Source of the DNA: Bacillota bacterium
Lineage (GTDB): Bacteria > Bacillota > Clostridia > Christensenellales > Pumilibacteraceae
DNA: 64,000 bases
Assembly (NCBI GenBank): GCA_009787385.1
Contig: WRGC01000004.1
Coordinates: 1 to 64,000 of the forward strand
Reading direction: 5' to 3'
Part shown: positions 1 to 9,000 of the stretch, piece after piece
Layout of the letters: the number at the start of each line of letters is the position of its first letter
Numbering within the stretch: position 1 is the first letter of the stretch
Notes under the pieces: model-generated
Databases searched by the model: none
Seen by the model: the letters and a program-made list of their open reading frames with translations, nothing else
What the model was told of the DNA's origin: nothing
Position numbers and translations under genes: made by a program

Positions 1-10
1 CAATTGTAAT

Positions 11-49
11 ATAAAAGAAATCATATTAAACATTTAAAATATGATTTCT
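11..49 (-). terminator. Intrinsic terminator of the M29 aminopeptidase gene
   Basis: A perfect 12-bp stem (16-27 with 38-49) around a 10-nt loop is followed on the minus strand by a T-rich tail. It lies about 70 bp past the stop codon of the aminopeptidase gene. Confidence 0.7.
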
Positions 50-119
50 AAAAATAATTTATAGTATTTTACACACGCAATCAAACCTTATCTTTATTCA
101 AATATATCATTCAATATTA

Positions 120-1235
120 TCACAAACACCACTCACCATTGTTCAATATCTCTATAGTATTATCCAAAAAATCTGTACCAATTATACACATATCTGCACT
201 ACCTATCAAAAAATCTAGATGTATTTGAGATTGATTTAAACCCAAATTAATCAATTGCTCTTTAGACATTTTCAATCCATCACTAATTGTATCTCTATAT
301 GATTGTCCAATAGCAAAATGACAACTTGCATTTTCGTCAATACTTGTATCTTGCCACAATATTCCCAAACAAGATATTGGATTGTTGTGTGGGACAATTG
401 CAACTTCCCCCAAAAATCTAGCATTGTCTATATCAAGCAATTTGGCAAGCTTATCCTTGTTTGTTTTTGCACCAAAATCTACAACTTTCCCTTTATCAAA
501 TCTCAACCAACAATCTTGTACTACAAAATCGTATACAACAATATCTTGTGTACTATACACTATCCCTTGAGTACCATGTTTTAATGGAGATACAAATACT
601 TCTTCTGTAGGCAAACATTTTATAAAATAATTATTGTTGTCATCTACACCACAACATGATATCCACTTAGAATCGTAATGTAATTCTACTCTTATTTTAG
701 TCCCATTTGTGCTACAAAAATCTAAATAATGCAATCTAAGGTTGTTAAGTATATTGGATTTGTGTAATAAATTTTTAACATGTTGATGATATTTTTCAAT
801 AAAATTTTGAGTATCTACACGACATATAGTCAAATATCTCTCCCACATAAAATCCAAACAATCTTCAGCTATGACTTTATCTCCAAACAATTTTCTTGCC
901 CAATGACTAGTAGGAACACAAACAATACTATAGTTAATTGGAGGACTAATCAACATGCTATTATCATCAAATATAGGAGAATACAACCAAAGAGTTTTAT
1001 AACCAAGATTTTTCCAATTTAATTGCAATTTATCAATTGATTCATTATTATTTTTTGAAGAGTCAAATATTTCAACATCAATATCAAAATTTGCCACCAC
1101 ATATTTATACAATTCTTCAGCAAAATAATTAGTATTATTATTGCACCACAACAAAAGTAGGTCTCCACTTTTCAAGTTAATACAGTATCTCAATATTATT
1201 TTGATATAATTATTTATCTTTTCTTTTAAATCCAT
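120..1235 (-). CDS. M29-family metallo-aminopeptidase
   Basis: Predicted cytoplasmic aminopeptidase of the M29 (AmpS/AmpT/PepS) family, which removes N-terminal residues using two metal ions. Family landmarks are in order: LPTEEVF near residues 209-215, GEVAIVP near 276-282, NASCHFAIG near 302-310 and HLDFLIGS near 339-346. These supply the Glu, Glu, His and His-x-Asp ligands expected of the metal site. At 371 residues it is shorter than the usual 400-415, mostly in the N-terminal domain. No strong ribosome binding site precedes the ATG, and a perfect 11-bp hairpin lies 25 bp upstream. It is a single gene with its own terminator. Family assignment is firm; substrate is unknown. Confidence 0.88.
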   Translation of the reverse strand: MDLKEKINNYIKIILRYCINLKSGDLLLLWCNNNTNYFAEELYKYVVANFDIDVEIFDSSKNNNESIDKLQLNWKNLGYKTLWLYSPIFDDNSMLISPPINYSIVCVPTSHWARKLFGDKVIAEDCLDFMWERYLTICRVDTQNFIEKYHQHVKNLLHKSNILNNLRLHYLDFCSTNGTKIRVELHYDSKWISCCGVDDNNNYFIKCLPTEEVFVSPLKHGTQGIVYSTQDIVVYDFVVQDCWLRFDKGKVVDFGAKTNKDKLAKLLDIDNARFLGEVAIVPHNNPISCLGILWQDTSIDENASCHFAIGQSYRDTISDGLKMSKEQLINLGLNQSQIHLDFLIGSADMCIIGTDFLDNTIEILNNGEWCL

Positions 1236-1259
1236 AATAACTTTTAAAATACTAAAATA

Positions 1260-1292
1260 GTACTGATTTGCAAAATAAATACAAATCAGTAC
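1260..1292 (-). other. Hairpin upstream of the aminopeptidase gene
   Basis: A perfect 11-bp inverted repeat (1260-1270 with 1282-1292) lies 25 bp before the aminopeptidase start codon. Its position suggests a leader hairpin or the terminator of an upstream minus-strand transcript. No T-run is strong enough to decide. Confidence 0.4.
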
Positions 1293-1297
1293 AATAG

Positions 1298-1495
1298 TTC
1301 ATTCAAATACTACCAACTCATTATGCAAAAGAGCCTGTACTTGCATACTTACAACAAAATGGATTGATTATTTCTTTATTTGCATTTGTTTCCTATATTG
1401 CTATTTATATATCAAAAAAATTAGTCAGTCAAATAAAATACAACAAAAATATTAAATATAATTTCAATTCTTTAAATTTGTCAATTGTAAAGTAA
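1298..1495 (+). other. Gene-poor stretch with a short hydrophobic open frame, probably a relic
   Basis: The 490-bp gap between the aminopeptidase gene and the zinc-ribbon gene holds a 65-codon open frame with no Met start or ribosome binding site. Its middle encodes a hydrophobic, membrane-like segment followed by Lys-rich residues, and its end runs into the 47-bp repeat at 1479-1525. It could be the tail of a lost membrane protein gene or chance. The rest of the gap holds the zinc-ribbon promoter. Confidence 0.2.
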
Positions 1496-1525
1496 AAAGC
1501 AACGATTGGTATAAATAAGTTTGTT
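1479..1525 (+). repeat. 47-bp dispersed repeat, copy 1
   Basis: A 47-bp sequence that recurs without mismatch at 47550-47596 in the same orientation. Both copies are intergenic. No flanking transposase is visible here. Confidence 0.85.
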
Positions 1526-1591
1526 CTGATTTATTACCCAAAGTGATAAAGAAAATAATTTTTCAATTTCTTAAAAACATTAATCAAAATA

Positions 1592-1620
1592 TTGACTTTT
1601 GCAAATACTTGTGATATAAT
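1592..1620 (+). promoter_or_regulatory. Extended -10 sigma-A promoter of the zinc-ribbon gene
   Basis: TTGACT (1592-1597), a 17-bp spacer and TATAAT (1615-1620) preceded by TGA form a near-consensus extended -10 promoter. The predicted transcript has a leader of about 100 nt before the AGGAGG site at 1711-1716, leaving room for post-transcriptional control. Confidence 0.8.
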
Positions 1621-1726
1621 ATTATCAATCGGATTTAATGTCATGTTTTTTACCCAAAGCCATTTACATGTGTCTTTTTTAAAAACCCTACATTATACCC
1701 TAGTCTTATAAGGAGGACACCCAACA

Positions 1727-1906
1727 ATGGCGTACGAGGATAAACAACTCAAATGCAAAGATTGTGGCAAAGACTTTGTCTTTACTGCTGGTGAGCAAGA
1801 ATTTTATGCTGAAAAGCAATTCACCAACGAACCACAAAGATGCTCTGATTGCCGTAGGCAAAAAAAGCAAATGCGCAACAATGGTGGTTTTAACAACCGT
1901 TATTAG
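1727..1906 (+). CDS. Small zinc-ribbon protein
   Basis: A 59-residue protein with an AGGAGG ribosome binding site 10 nt before its ATG. It carries two Cys pairs, CKDC near residues 10-13 and CSDC near 39-42, flanked by a basic RRQKKQMR stretch and a Gly/Asn-rich tail. This matches the short bacterial probable zinc-ribbon family (zf-trcl type), often found as single-gene units. The strong promoter, near-perfect ribosome site and terminator suggest high expression. Nucleic-acid binding is plausible from the basic tail but is inference; no function is established for the family. Confidence 0.85.
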   Translation: MAYEDKQLKCKDCGKDFVFTAGEQEFYAEKQFTNEPQRCSDCRRQKKQMRNNGGFNNRY

Positions 1907-1934
1907 GCATTAACCGTTTTAGAAATAAAACACA

Positions 1935-1972
1935 AAAACACTATTTAAACTTTTGTTTGAATAGTGTTTTTT
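1935..1972. terminator. Bidirectional intrinsic terminator
   Basis: A 16-bp stem (1935-1950 with 1955-1970) with a 4-nt loop is flanked by an A-run on the left and a T-run on the right. It separates the convergent zinc-ribbon and copper ATPase genes and can serve both strands. Confidence 0.85.
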
Positions 1973-2008
1973 AATATAGCTTAAATATAAAAATACAACT
2001 TTCCATCA

Positions 2009-4528
2009 CTAACTACCTGCAATTTTGTGCCACTTCAATCTCAAAACATTTAGTAGTATTGATACACTACTACACGCCATTGCCAAAGCTGCAATCATAG
2101 GGTCTAACAATGGTCCACCAAATATATGCAAAATACCCGCTGCAATTGGTATGCACAATACATTATAACACAATGCCCAAAACAAGTTTTGTTTTATATT
2201 TCTCATAGTCATCTTGCTTAGAGCTAGGGCATGAACTACTCCCATCAAATCGTCTCTCATCAATACAATCTGTGCTGCTTCTATTGCAATATCTGTACCT
2301 GTACCTATTGCTATACCAACATCACTTTGTATTAGTGCCACAGCATCATTGATACCATCTCCCACCATAGCAACTTTTTTTTTGTTGAATTGCAAATCCT
2401 TAACAAAAGAGGCTTTGTCTTGAGGCAACATGTCTGCTTTTACTTGCAAAATACCAACCTGTTTTGCTATAGATTTTGCCGTCAACAAGTTGTCTCCAGT
2501 AAGCATAATAGTCTCAATGCCTTTTGCATTTAATGTCTTAATAGCTTGAATACTTGTGTCTTTTATTGCATCTTGAACAGCAATCAACCCCACAATTTTA
2601 TTGTCAATTGCAACTAAGATTGGTGTTTTGCCATCAATAGAAAACTTGTCCAAAGTAGTCTTTATATCAATGTTTGTCTCATCTATATTAGTAGTCACTA
2701 TATTGTTTTCAACAATCATAGCAAGATTGCCTACAATAATTTTGTGCGTATCTATTTTTGCAATCACACCTCTCCCACTTGTAGAATCAAAATCTTGTGT
2801 ACTCAACAATTGCAAACCCTTAGATTTTGCGTACTCCACTGTAGCTTGTCCCAATGGATGTTCTGAGTTAGCTTCTACCGAAGCTACCAATTGCATGACT
2901 TTGTCTTGTGTATAGCTACCAAAAATCATAATATCTACTACTGATGGCTTTCCCTGAGTTATTGTACCTGTCTTATCCAATACTACAACATCTATATTTG
3001 ATGCTATCTCTAAAGATTCTCCACCTTTGATAAGAATGCCATTTTCAGCCCCCTTTCCTGTTCCTACCATGATACTCATAGGTGTAGCCAATCCCAAAGC
3101 ACATGGACATGCTACTACCAATACAGCAATAAAAATACTTATCACAAATCCAAAATCAACTTGTCCAAACATTGCCCACAACCAACTAGCCAAAATAGCT
3201 ATACCAATTACTACAAATGTAAAATATCCTGATATAACATCAGCCAAGCGTGCGATTGGTGCTTTAGAATTTTGTGCATCTTCAACCAACTGTACAATTT
3301 TGGATAAAGTAGTATCTTTACCAACCCTAGTTGCTCTATACTGTATAGAACTATTTTTGTTGATACTTGCACTGACAATGTTAGCTCCAATATTTTTTAA
3401 AACAGGCATACTTTCACCTGTCAACATAGACTCATCTACAAATGACTTGCCCTGAACAACTATACCATCTACTGCAAATCTTTCTCCTGGTTTAACGATT
3501 AATATATCACCCACAACTATATTATCTATATCTATTTCTTGTATTTGTCTATCACGAACTACAGTAGCCGTTGCTGGGGCTAATTCCATCAACTTTTTTA
3601 TTGCATTGCCCGTCATGCCTTTCATCTTAGTTTCATAATACTTACCCAAAACAACCAACGCAAGTATTACTGTAGCTACTTCAAAATATGGTTCATGATG
3701 CTTGCCAAAAAAATAATTGTCAAAACTCAACCACATACTATACAAAAAAGCAACAGTAGTCCCAATAGCAATCAAGCTTTCCATATTGGGATTTCCTCTA
3801 AACAATTTTTTGAACCCACTATAAAACAAAGGCAAATTGATATACAGCACAGGCAATGTGAGTATGGTCTGTATCAACATATTTGCTTTTGGAACTTTGT
3901 GAGAATCTAGCCACCAAGGCAACATCACATTGCTATGCATGAGTATCATAGGTATCATAGAATACAAAAATAGTGGCAGTGCAAAGCAAACTGACCACAA
4001 AAATCTTTGTCTCAACTCCCCCAACTCATTATGTTTTCTCAAATTTAATTGCTCTAAATTGTCTGCTATAGTGCTATTTTGTTTTTGCAACACCAATCCA
4101 AATCCAGCATTCTTGACTGATTGAGACATTGTCTCAAAACTAATCAAATTTGGGTCGTATATTATTTGAGCATTATTGGTAGCAAGATTGACATTAGCAC
4201 TCTTTATACCTTGCAACTTATTGAGAGTATCTTGAACAGTTTTGACACATGATGCACAACTGAGTCCCTCAACCATAGCTACAATGCTCTCAGTATTTTC
4301 CTGCACAACATAACCTGACTTAGAGATAGCATCCACGATAGAATTATACTTTAGTTGAGACTTGTCCCACTCTACAGATACTTTTTCAGTCACCAAGTTG
4401 ACAGATACTTTTTTTACACCCGTCAATTTTTCTACAGCCTTTTGCACAGTAGCTACACAACTAGCACATGACATTCCCGTTACTACAAATGTAGCTACTT
4501 GATTGTTATTTTTTATTTTTATCATCAA
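2009..4528 (-). CDS. copA: Copper-translocating P-type ATPase
   Basis: P1B-type ATPase that exports Cu(I) across the cytoplasmic membrane. Two N-terminal heavy-metal domains carry GMSCASC (18-24) and GLSCASC (88-94). They are followed by membrane helices, the TGES actuator loop (370-373), the CPC ion-binding motif (474-476), the DKTGT phosphorylation site (518-522), an SEHP motif and GDGINDA. The tail has the M-x2-SS motif of copper pumps. Its 839 residues are normal for a two-domain CopA. The start is TTG at 4528 or the ATG directly after it. The only AGGAG lies about 26 nt upstream, which is too far, and a TATAAT sits 6 nt before the TTG. It follows lgt by 73 bp on the same strand. No CsoR or CopZ gene is adjacent. 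Confidence 0.95.
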   Translation of the reverse strand: MMIKIKNNNQVATFVVTGMSCASCVATVQKAVEKLTGVKKVSVNLVTEKVSVEWDKSQLKYNSIVDAISKSGYVVQENTESIVAMVEGLSCASCVKTVQDTLNKLQGIKSANVNLATNNAQIIYDPNLISFETMSQSVKNAGFGLVLQKQNSTIADNLEQLNLRKHNELGELRQRFLWSVCFALPLFLYSMIPMILMHSNVMLPWWLDSHKVPKANMLIQTILTLPVLYINLPLFYSGFKKLFRGNPNMESLIAIGTTVAFLYSMWLSFDNYFFGKHHEPYFEVATVILALVVLGKYYETKMKGMTGNAIKKLMELAPATATVVRDRQIQEIDIDNIVVGDILIVKPGERFAVDGIVVQGKSFVDESMLTGESMPVLKNIGANIVSASINKNSSIQYRATRVGKDTTLSKIVQLVEDAQNSKAPIARLADVISGYFTFVVIGIAILASWLWAMFGQVDFGFVISIFIAVLVVACPCALGLATPMSIMVGTGKGAENGILIKGGESLEIASNIDVVVLDKTGTITQGKPSVVDIMIFGSYTQDKVMQLVASVEANSEHPLGQATVEYAKSKGLQLLSTQDFDSTSGRGVIAKIDTHKIIVGNLAMIVENNIVTTNIDETNIDIKTTLDKFSIDGKTPILVAIDNKIVGLIAVQDAIKDTSIQAIKTLNAKGIETIMLTGDNLLTAKSIAKQVGILQVKADMLPQDKASFVKDLQFNKKKVAMVGDGINDAVALIQSDVGIAIGTGTDIAIEAAQIVLMRDDLMGVVHALALSKMTMRNIKQNLFWALCYNVLCIPIAAGILHIFGGPLLDPMIAALAMACSSVSILLNVLRLKWHKIAGS

Positions 4529-4597
4529 TTTATTATTATAAACTTTAAAAACTCCTATGATGTTTTAATCAATTATTGTACCAAATTTTGGATATTC

Positions 4598-5419
4598 TCA
4601 CTCACTAGTATCACTAGGCAAATCACTAGCATTTTTTTTGTTTCCATATCTTGGCTTATAATAAAACTCATAAAACAAAAATCCCAATCCCACAAGTATC
4701 AAGATTCCACTTATAACGCTAAATGCATTAATAGCTCCTTGAGGATGAAATTGTGGCATACGCATAGGTTCTAAAACAAACCTAGTTATACCATACCAAA
4801 TAAAATAAGATGCGACAACAACCCCAGGATTCTTATACTTTTTTAATATATATAGTAGCACAAAAAATCCAATTGTATTAAGTAGAAACTCTATAAAAAA
4901 CAACGCTATATGGTTTTTGCCTGTCATTTGTATAAAGACACTAAATGGAAAAAAATCAAAATTGACTTCAGCACCATAAAGTTCCTGATTGAAAAAATTA
5001 CCCCATCTTCCCAAGCCTTGAGCCAACAATAATACAGGCATAGCAATATCTAGCATTCTTAAAGGGTTAACTTTTTTGACCATACATACCACTACCACAC
5101 AAGCAGACCCAAATATAACTGCACCATATATTGCAAGCCCCTCCCAACCTTTCCAAAATGCGACTGCACTTTCTAAAGTATAGTCATCCCAATTGAGTGC
5201 TACATGCAAAAATCTAGCTCCAATAATAGCTGATGGAATAGTAAAGACAGTAATAAGGTATACAAAGTCACCATCTATATCTCTATACTTAGCTATACGC
5301 TTGCAAATAAAATACGCCAACAAAGCACTACAAGCTATTATTACACTATAGTATCCTACACTAAAATTGCCTATAGTAAAAATATTTCTATTAGGTGTAA
5401 AAGCCAAAATATTAGCCAT
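4598..5419 (-). CDS. lgt: Prolipoprotein diacylglyceryl transferase
   Basis: Integral membrane enzyme that transfers diacylglycerol from phosphatidylglycerol to the lipobox Cys of prelipoproteins. The Lgt signature GLGRWGNFFNQE lies at residues 135-146, with the essential Arg at 138. About seven hydrophobic segments span its 273 residues. The start at 5419 is chosen because GAGG sits 9 nt before it; an upstream in-frame ATG would have the ribosome site inside the coding region. Lipoproteins that would be substrates occur in this window at 41.0 and 44.2 kb. It may be cotranscribed with the downstream copA. Confidence 0.93.
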   Translation of the reverse strand: MANILAFTPNRNIFTIGNFSVGYYSVIIACSALLAYFICKRIAKYRDIDGDFVYLITVFTIPSAIIGARFLHVALNWDDYTLESAVAFWKGWEGLAIYGAVIFGSACVVVVCMVKKVNPLRMLDIAMPVLLLAQGLGRWGNFFNQELYGAEVNFDFFPFSVFIQMTGKNHIALFFIEFLLNTIGFFVLLYILKKYKNPGVVVASYFIWYGITRFVLEPMRMPQFHPQGAINAFSVISGILILVGLGFLFYEFYYKPRYGNKKNASDLPSDTSE

Positions 5420-5520
5420 TTTGCATTCCCTCATTCTTCAATAGCCGAATTTACAATAATCAATACAAATACAAGTATACTATATTATCAACAACTAGTC
5501 AATATGTTGTCACAAGGACA

Positions 5521-5552
5521 AAAAGCACTATTTCATAAAAATATGAAATAGT
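5521..5552 (-). terminator. Terminator of the restriction-modification operon
   Basis: An 11-bp perfect stem (5527-5537 with 5542-5552) with a 4-nt A loop is followed on the minus strand by GCTTTTTG. It lies 50 bp past the restriction gene stop codon. Confidence 0.7.
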
Positions 5553-5602
5553 TCAATAATATATAACTCATTCAAATAATACACATTTATATTTTTACAA
5601 CA

Positions 5603-6361
5603 TTAAATACCAAACAAATCTGTAGGATCTATTTTGAATTGCAACATATTAGCAGTACTTCTACCATTATCACCACCCTTTCTTTGTATAGTTACTTTTC
5701 CAATTCTTATACTACCTTTAGGAGATATTTCTACCAAACCATCTCCAAAATAATGATTTATCACTTGATTTATTGGCTTCAATGTCCATCTTGCATTCGT
5801 TAATATTTTCTGTGCTACCAACACCCACTCTGCAGAAAATTTACCACGCCCCTTTAATATATCACTAAGTATCATAACTTTGTTTGCATCAAAAAAACTC
5901 AATAACTTATTTTGTTCATTTTTGCTAAATTCATCTACAAACATTCGTCTAGCATCTCTTGTCCCTACAATTTTTGGAGGTATTTCTCCAGTAAATAATC
6001 TCAAAAGTTCTACAGTACTATTAGGAATATTCCACATATCTACATAATTTTTTATCCACCTTTTATCAATTTGATTAAAACCCTTTTTATTACTCACCAA
6101 CTTAACTTGCAAATTTTGCACATCAACTATTTGTTTGGATTTTACTGTAATTTGAACATTTATGTCAGCCTTATGACCACTAATTATGACAGCTTTGACA
6201 AAATTAATCTCATCTAAATCATACTGCATAATACTCAGCCACTGTTGAGCTTCAATATCTTGTATCCAATTATTGAATTTGTCTGCTATTTCTTTTTCAT
6301 TTTTAAAACCACTTTTTGCAGTATTAGAACCCAAATTTATCATTTCTGCAAGTGTTTTCAT
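5603..6361 (-). CDS. Type II restriction endonuclease
   Basis: A 252-residue protein whose gene overlaps the end of a C5-methyltransferase gene by 38 bp, with GGAG 6 nt before its ATG. The middle contains HKADINVQI and NLQVKL near residues 62-85, compatible with a PD-(D/E)xK variant of D...QxK type. The C-terminus has a polar motif with QRKGGDNGR followed by TANMLQFKI, which I associate from memory with a family of small type II enzymes. It would cut unmethylated DNA at the site protected by the neighbouring methyltransferase. The recognition sequence cannot be read from the protein. Endonuclease identity rests largely on the pairing. Confidence 0.8.
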   Translation of the reverse strand: MKTLAEMINLGSNTAKSGFKNEKEIADKFNNWIQDIEAQQWLSIMQYDLDEINFVKAVIISGHKADINVQITVKSKQIVDVQNLQVKLVSNKKGFNQIDKRWIKNYVDMWNIPNSTVELLRLFTGEIPPKIVGTRDARRMFVDEFSKNEQNKLLSFFDANKVMILSDILKGRGKFSAEWVLVAQKILTNARWTLKPINQVINHYFGDGLVEISPKGSIRIGKVTIQRKGGDNGRSTANMLQFKIDPTDLFGI

Positions 6362-7406
6362 TTACATCTCCAATATACTCTAAAAGTGAATTTGCTATTG
6401 ATTGTATTACTGGGACTGTCATTGCATTTCCTACTTGCCCCAATAATACAGAATTAGGTACTTTACCTTTTAATTTAAATGCATATTCCATGCCAAACCC
6501 CTGCAACAACAATCCCTCTAATCCTGTTAGATTTCTTAACTTCCCATCTCTTACATACAATATTCCCTGTCTCCCTTTTCTAATTGTTGGCACTTTATCT
6601 TTATATATTCTCAAATCACTTTGTCTAGTATCAATAACGGTATACTCTTGTTTTGTAAGATTAGATAATTCAAATTTGCCATTATTGTATTTGTTTTGCA
6701 GATACTTTTTTAAAGTACAAACTTGTAAATCTGTAATTTCATTTTCTGTATCTATCAAGAACTTTGATAAAGATGCGGAATTTTGTTTGTGTTCCCAGTC
6801 AAATATTTTGCCTTGTCTACACAAATCTTTGCGTATCCCTACAAAATAAATTCTCTCTCTCATCTGTGGAACACCATAATTGATACTATTGAGAACTTTA
6901 TATTCTACTTTATATCCCGCCATACTTAATAGTTCCAAAATAGTTATTAGCGTATGTCCATTGTTATGATTGATAAGTCCCTTTACATTTTCTAATATAA
7001 AATACTTTATAGATTTCTCTTTTAAAATTTTTACCAGACTATTGATAATCAATCCCCTACAATCATTCATTCCTTGTCTTTGTCCTATTATAGAAAATGT
7101 TTGACAAGGAAATCCCGCAATAAGACAATCAAAATATGGTAACATTTGAATATCAATCTTAGTCAAATCACAATACTTTTGCTCATTCTTTGTATCATAC
7201 ATCAACTCATAACTCTTGACAACAATATTATCAATCTCTACAAATCCAACAGATTCAAATCCAGATTTTATCAAACCTAGTCTACCACCACCAATACCTG
7301 AACAAAAGTCCATAAATTTGAGTTTTGATACATTGTGCAATATTGGTTTGGAAATATTGTACAAAAACTCATTATTATTATCAATTTTTATATTTTTTGC
7401 GTACAA
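6324..7406 (-). CDS. DNA (cytosine-5) methyltransferase of a type II system
   Basis: C5-methyltransferase that would protect the host from the overlapping downstream endonuclease. Motifs occur in family order: DFCSGIGGGRLGL (AdoMet), FPCQTFS with the catalytic Cys, ENVKGL, QMRERIYFVG, a variable target-recognition region, then QVGNAMTVPV. The start is a TTG at 7406, chosen because GGAG lies 6 nt upstream; the longer frame from TTG 7418 would place the ribosome site inside the gene. The protein is 360 residues, normal for the family. Methyltransferase first and nuclease second is typical of such systems, delaying nuclease production. Confidence 0.92.
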   Translation of the reverse strand: MYAKNIKIDNNNEFLYNISKPILHNVSKLKFMDFCSGIGGGRLGLIKSGFESVGFVEIDNIVVKSYELMYDTKNEQKYCDLTKIDIQMLPYFDCLIAGFPCQTFSIIGQRQGMNDCRGLIINSLVKILKEKSIKYFILENVKGLINHNNGHTLITILELLSMAGYKVEYKVLNSINYGVPQMRERIYFVGIRKDLCRQGKIFDWEHKQNSASLSKFLIDTENEITDLQVCTLKKYLQNKYNNGKFELSNLTKQEYTVIDTRQSDLRIYKDKVPTIRKGRQGILYVRDGKLRNLTGLEGLLLQGFGMEYAFKLKGKVPNSVLLGQVGNAMTVPVIQSIANSLLEYIGDVNENTCRNDKFGF

Positions 7407-7844
7407 AACTATCTCCAATTTATTTTAATAATCAAATAAATTATACTACAATTATTATATATTGGTCAATACGATGTATAGTTATTACAACAAAAAGAGA
7501 GATTTCATACAACTTCCGTACAAAATATCTCTTGCAATAATAACAATGTCTCTATTATTCAAACTATTTATAATATAACTTAAACTAGTCTTTGTGACAC
7601 AACAAATTGACTGTATTGCTTTTGAGCAAATAGTTTACTACCGTAATTATACTATCATTATATGGTAATAATTAACCGTGATTGTAGTACTGTTTGTATA
7701 GGATGATTATCATTAGTACATGCCCCATTTTACTTATGCAATTTATTAATATACTCTCAGTATAAATACAAAAAACTATATCCCATATATAATAGCAATA
7801 ACAGCATTTTTGTATAATTATTTATATCTACAATATATATAATA
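7407..7844. other. Gene-free stretch
   Basis: About 440 bp between the methyltransferase start and the surface protein stop. It holds a weak, interrupted inverted repeat around 7495-7535 and otherwise only A+T-rich sequence. I see no gene, RNA or clear terminator. Confidence 0.6.
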
Positions 7845-8717
7845 TTATCTACTTCTTTTTGTCTTTTTAAATATAAAATAACCTAAGTATGTTATACCAA
7901 AAGCAACAACAAGTGCCGACAACACAACTGCTATAGTACTACCATCTATGCCGTGTTTCTCTTCAGTGTTATCATTATTCTCTTCGCCGTTATTCTCTTC
8001 GCCGTTATTCTCTTCGCCGTTGCCATCTATACTTCCATCGTCTTTTATCCATTTTGCATGTATATAACGAGGTAATTTGTTAAGATTAATATCACTAGGG
8101 TTTATATGGCTTTGCATATTTTTATCGTACCACTCGTCACCATCAACATCAAAACAACTATCATCTTTATTAAAATTGCCAATATTGCTATAATACCCCA
8201 TAAATTTATACCCCAATTTTGTAGGCTTCAATCTATCATTTCTAAGTGGAGTATTTTTGTAAACTGTTTCTATATTATCACCCTTTGTTGCACTACTAAG
8301 CATTCCACCATTGGGATTGATTATTATTTGTTGACTAGTGGCATTGACGACAGTAGGTATAATATATGGATAAAGTGCTATATCTTGTTTAATATCAAAA
8401 ATTTTTGTACTTTTTAATACAACATTTGTTCCACTATTCTTGCTTGGATTGGCAATATAATAAAGAATACCATTTCCATCTTCTTCACTAAAGAAACCGA
8501 ACAAACTTGGAGCAAAAACACCAGTTGGGTTTGCTGGCAACTGTCCATAAGCAACCTCAACACTAGCTATAGACTCACCTTTTACCTGAGCAAAGGAAAT
8601 TGTATATGTGTCCCTTGTTGTTGCAAAGGCAAAACTATGCCCCCCCCCCGCAAGCATACTAGCCAAAAGTAGTAAACAATAGCCTAAACAACAATAAAAT
8701 TTTAAATATAATTTCAT
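7845..8717 (-). CDS. Membrane-anchored surface protein with an InlB-like repeat and a G10 tract
   Basis: A 290-residue secreted protein. It has a signal peptide ending near SFAFA (about residue 32) and an extracellular region. One Listeria-Bacteroides (InlB B-type) repeat spans about residues 130-225, recognised by NPNGGML, GYKFMGYYS and IHAKW. A Glu/Asn-rich linker of three identical GEENN-type units follows. A C-terminal membrane helix near 260-282 ends in KKTKRSR. There is no LPxTG motif. Ten consecutive G on the coding strand (8640-8649) encode the Gly run in the signal peptide, so gain or loss of one G would abolish the protein. The function of the surface domain is unknown. Confidence 0.8.
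   Translation of the reverse strand: MKLYLKFYCCLGYCLLLLASMLAGGGHSFAFATTRDTYTISFAQVKGESIASVEVAYGQLPANPTGVFAPSLFGFFSEEDGNGILYYIANPSKNSGTNVVLKSTKIFDIKQDIALYPYIIPTVVNATSQQIIINPNGGMLSSATKGDNIETVYKNTPLRNDRLKPTKLGYKFMGYYSNIGNFNKDDSCFDVDGDEWYDKNMQSHINPSDINLNKLPRYIHAKWIKDDGSIDGNGEENNGEENNGEENNDNTEEKHGIDGSTIAVVLSALVVAFGITYLGYFIFKKTKRSR
7975..8019. repeat. Three perfect 15-bp tandem repeats within the surface protein gene
   Basis: Three identical 15-bp units encode the repeated Glu/Asn-rich linker. Because the unit is a multiple of three, copy-number change would alter linker length without breaking the frame. Confidence 0.92.
8640..8649. repeat. Homopolymeric C10/G10 tract in the signal-peptide coding region
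   Basis: Ten consecutive C on the plus strand, equal to G10 in the coding strand of the surface protein gene, in an otherwise very A+T-rich window. Tracts of this kind are classic slipped-strand phase-variation sites. Confidence 0.9.
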
Positions 8718-8817
8718 ATATAATACCTATATGTTTTTAATATATAACTTTATAAGTTTACAACAAAAACATATTTTTGTCAATTATATTAATAATTATC
8801 ATATTAACAATATTTGA

Positions 8818-8857
8818 CTAATCTATAAGATATTTGTTAACTTATAGATTAGTTTTT
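8818..8857 (+). terminator. Orphan terminator-like hairpin
   Basis: A perfect 12-bp stem (8818-8829 with 8841-8852) is followed by TTTTTG on the plus strand. No plus-strand gene precedes it: it sits between two divergent genes, about 100 bp from the surface protein start. It may end a short RNA or leader transcript. Confidence 0.5.
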
Positions 8858-8933
8858 GTTCTAAAGATCTATTTAACAATAATTACTAAATAGAAATTGT
8901 ATAAATTAAAATTAATATTTTATAAATATATGG

Positions 8934-8939
8934 TATAAT
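8934..8939 (+). promoter_or_regulatory. Extended -10 element upstream of the 9001 gene
   Basis: TATAAT preceded by TGG gives an extended -10 element about 60 bp before the start codon. No good -35 is visible at 17 bp, which is tolerable for an extended -10 promoter. Confidence 0.5.
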
Positions 8940-9000
8940 TATATGTAATGTATTTTATTATTTTGATAAACACATAACAATCATACAAAGGAGACCAATA

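Noticed and set aside
303..1022. Plus-strand open frames opposite the aminopeptidase gene
   Set aside because: They lie entirely within a clearly coding minus-strand gene, have no ribosome sites and give low-complexity translations.
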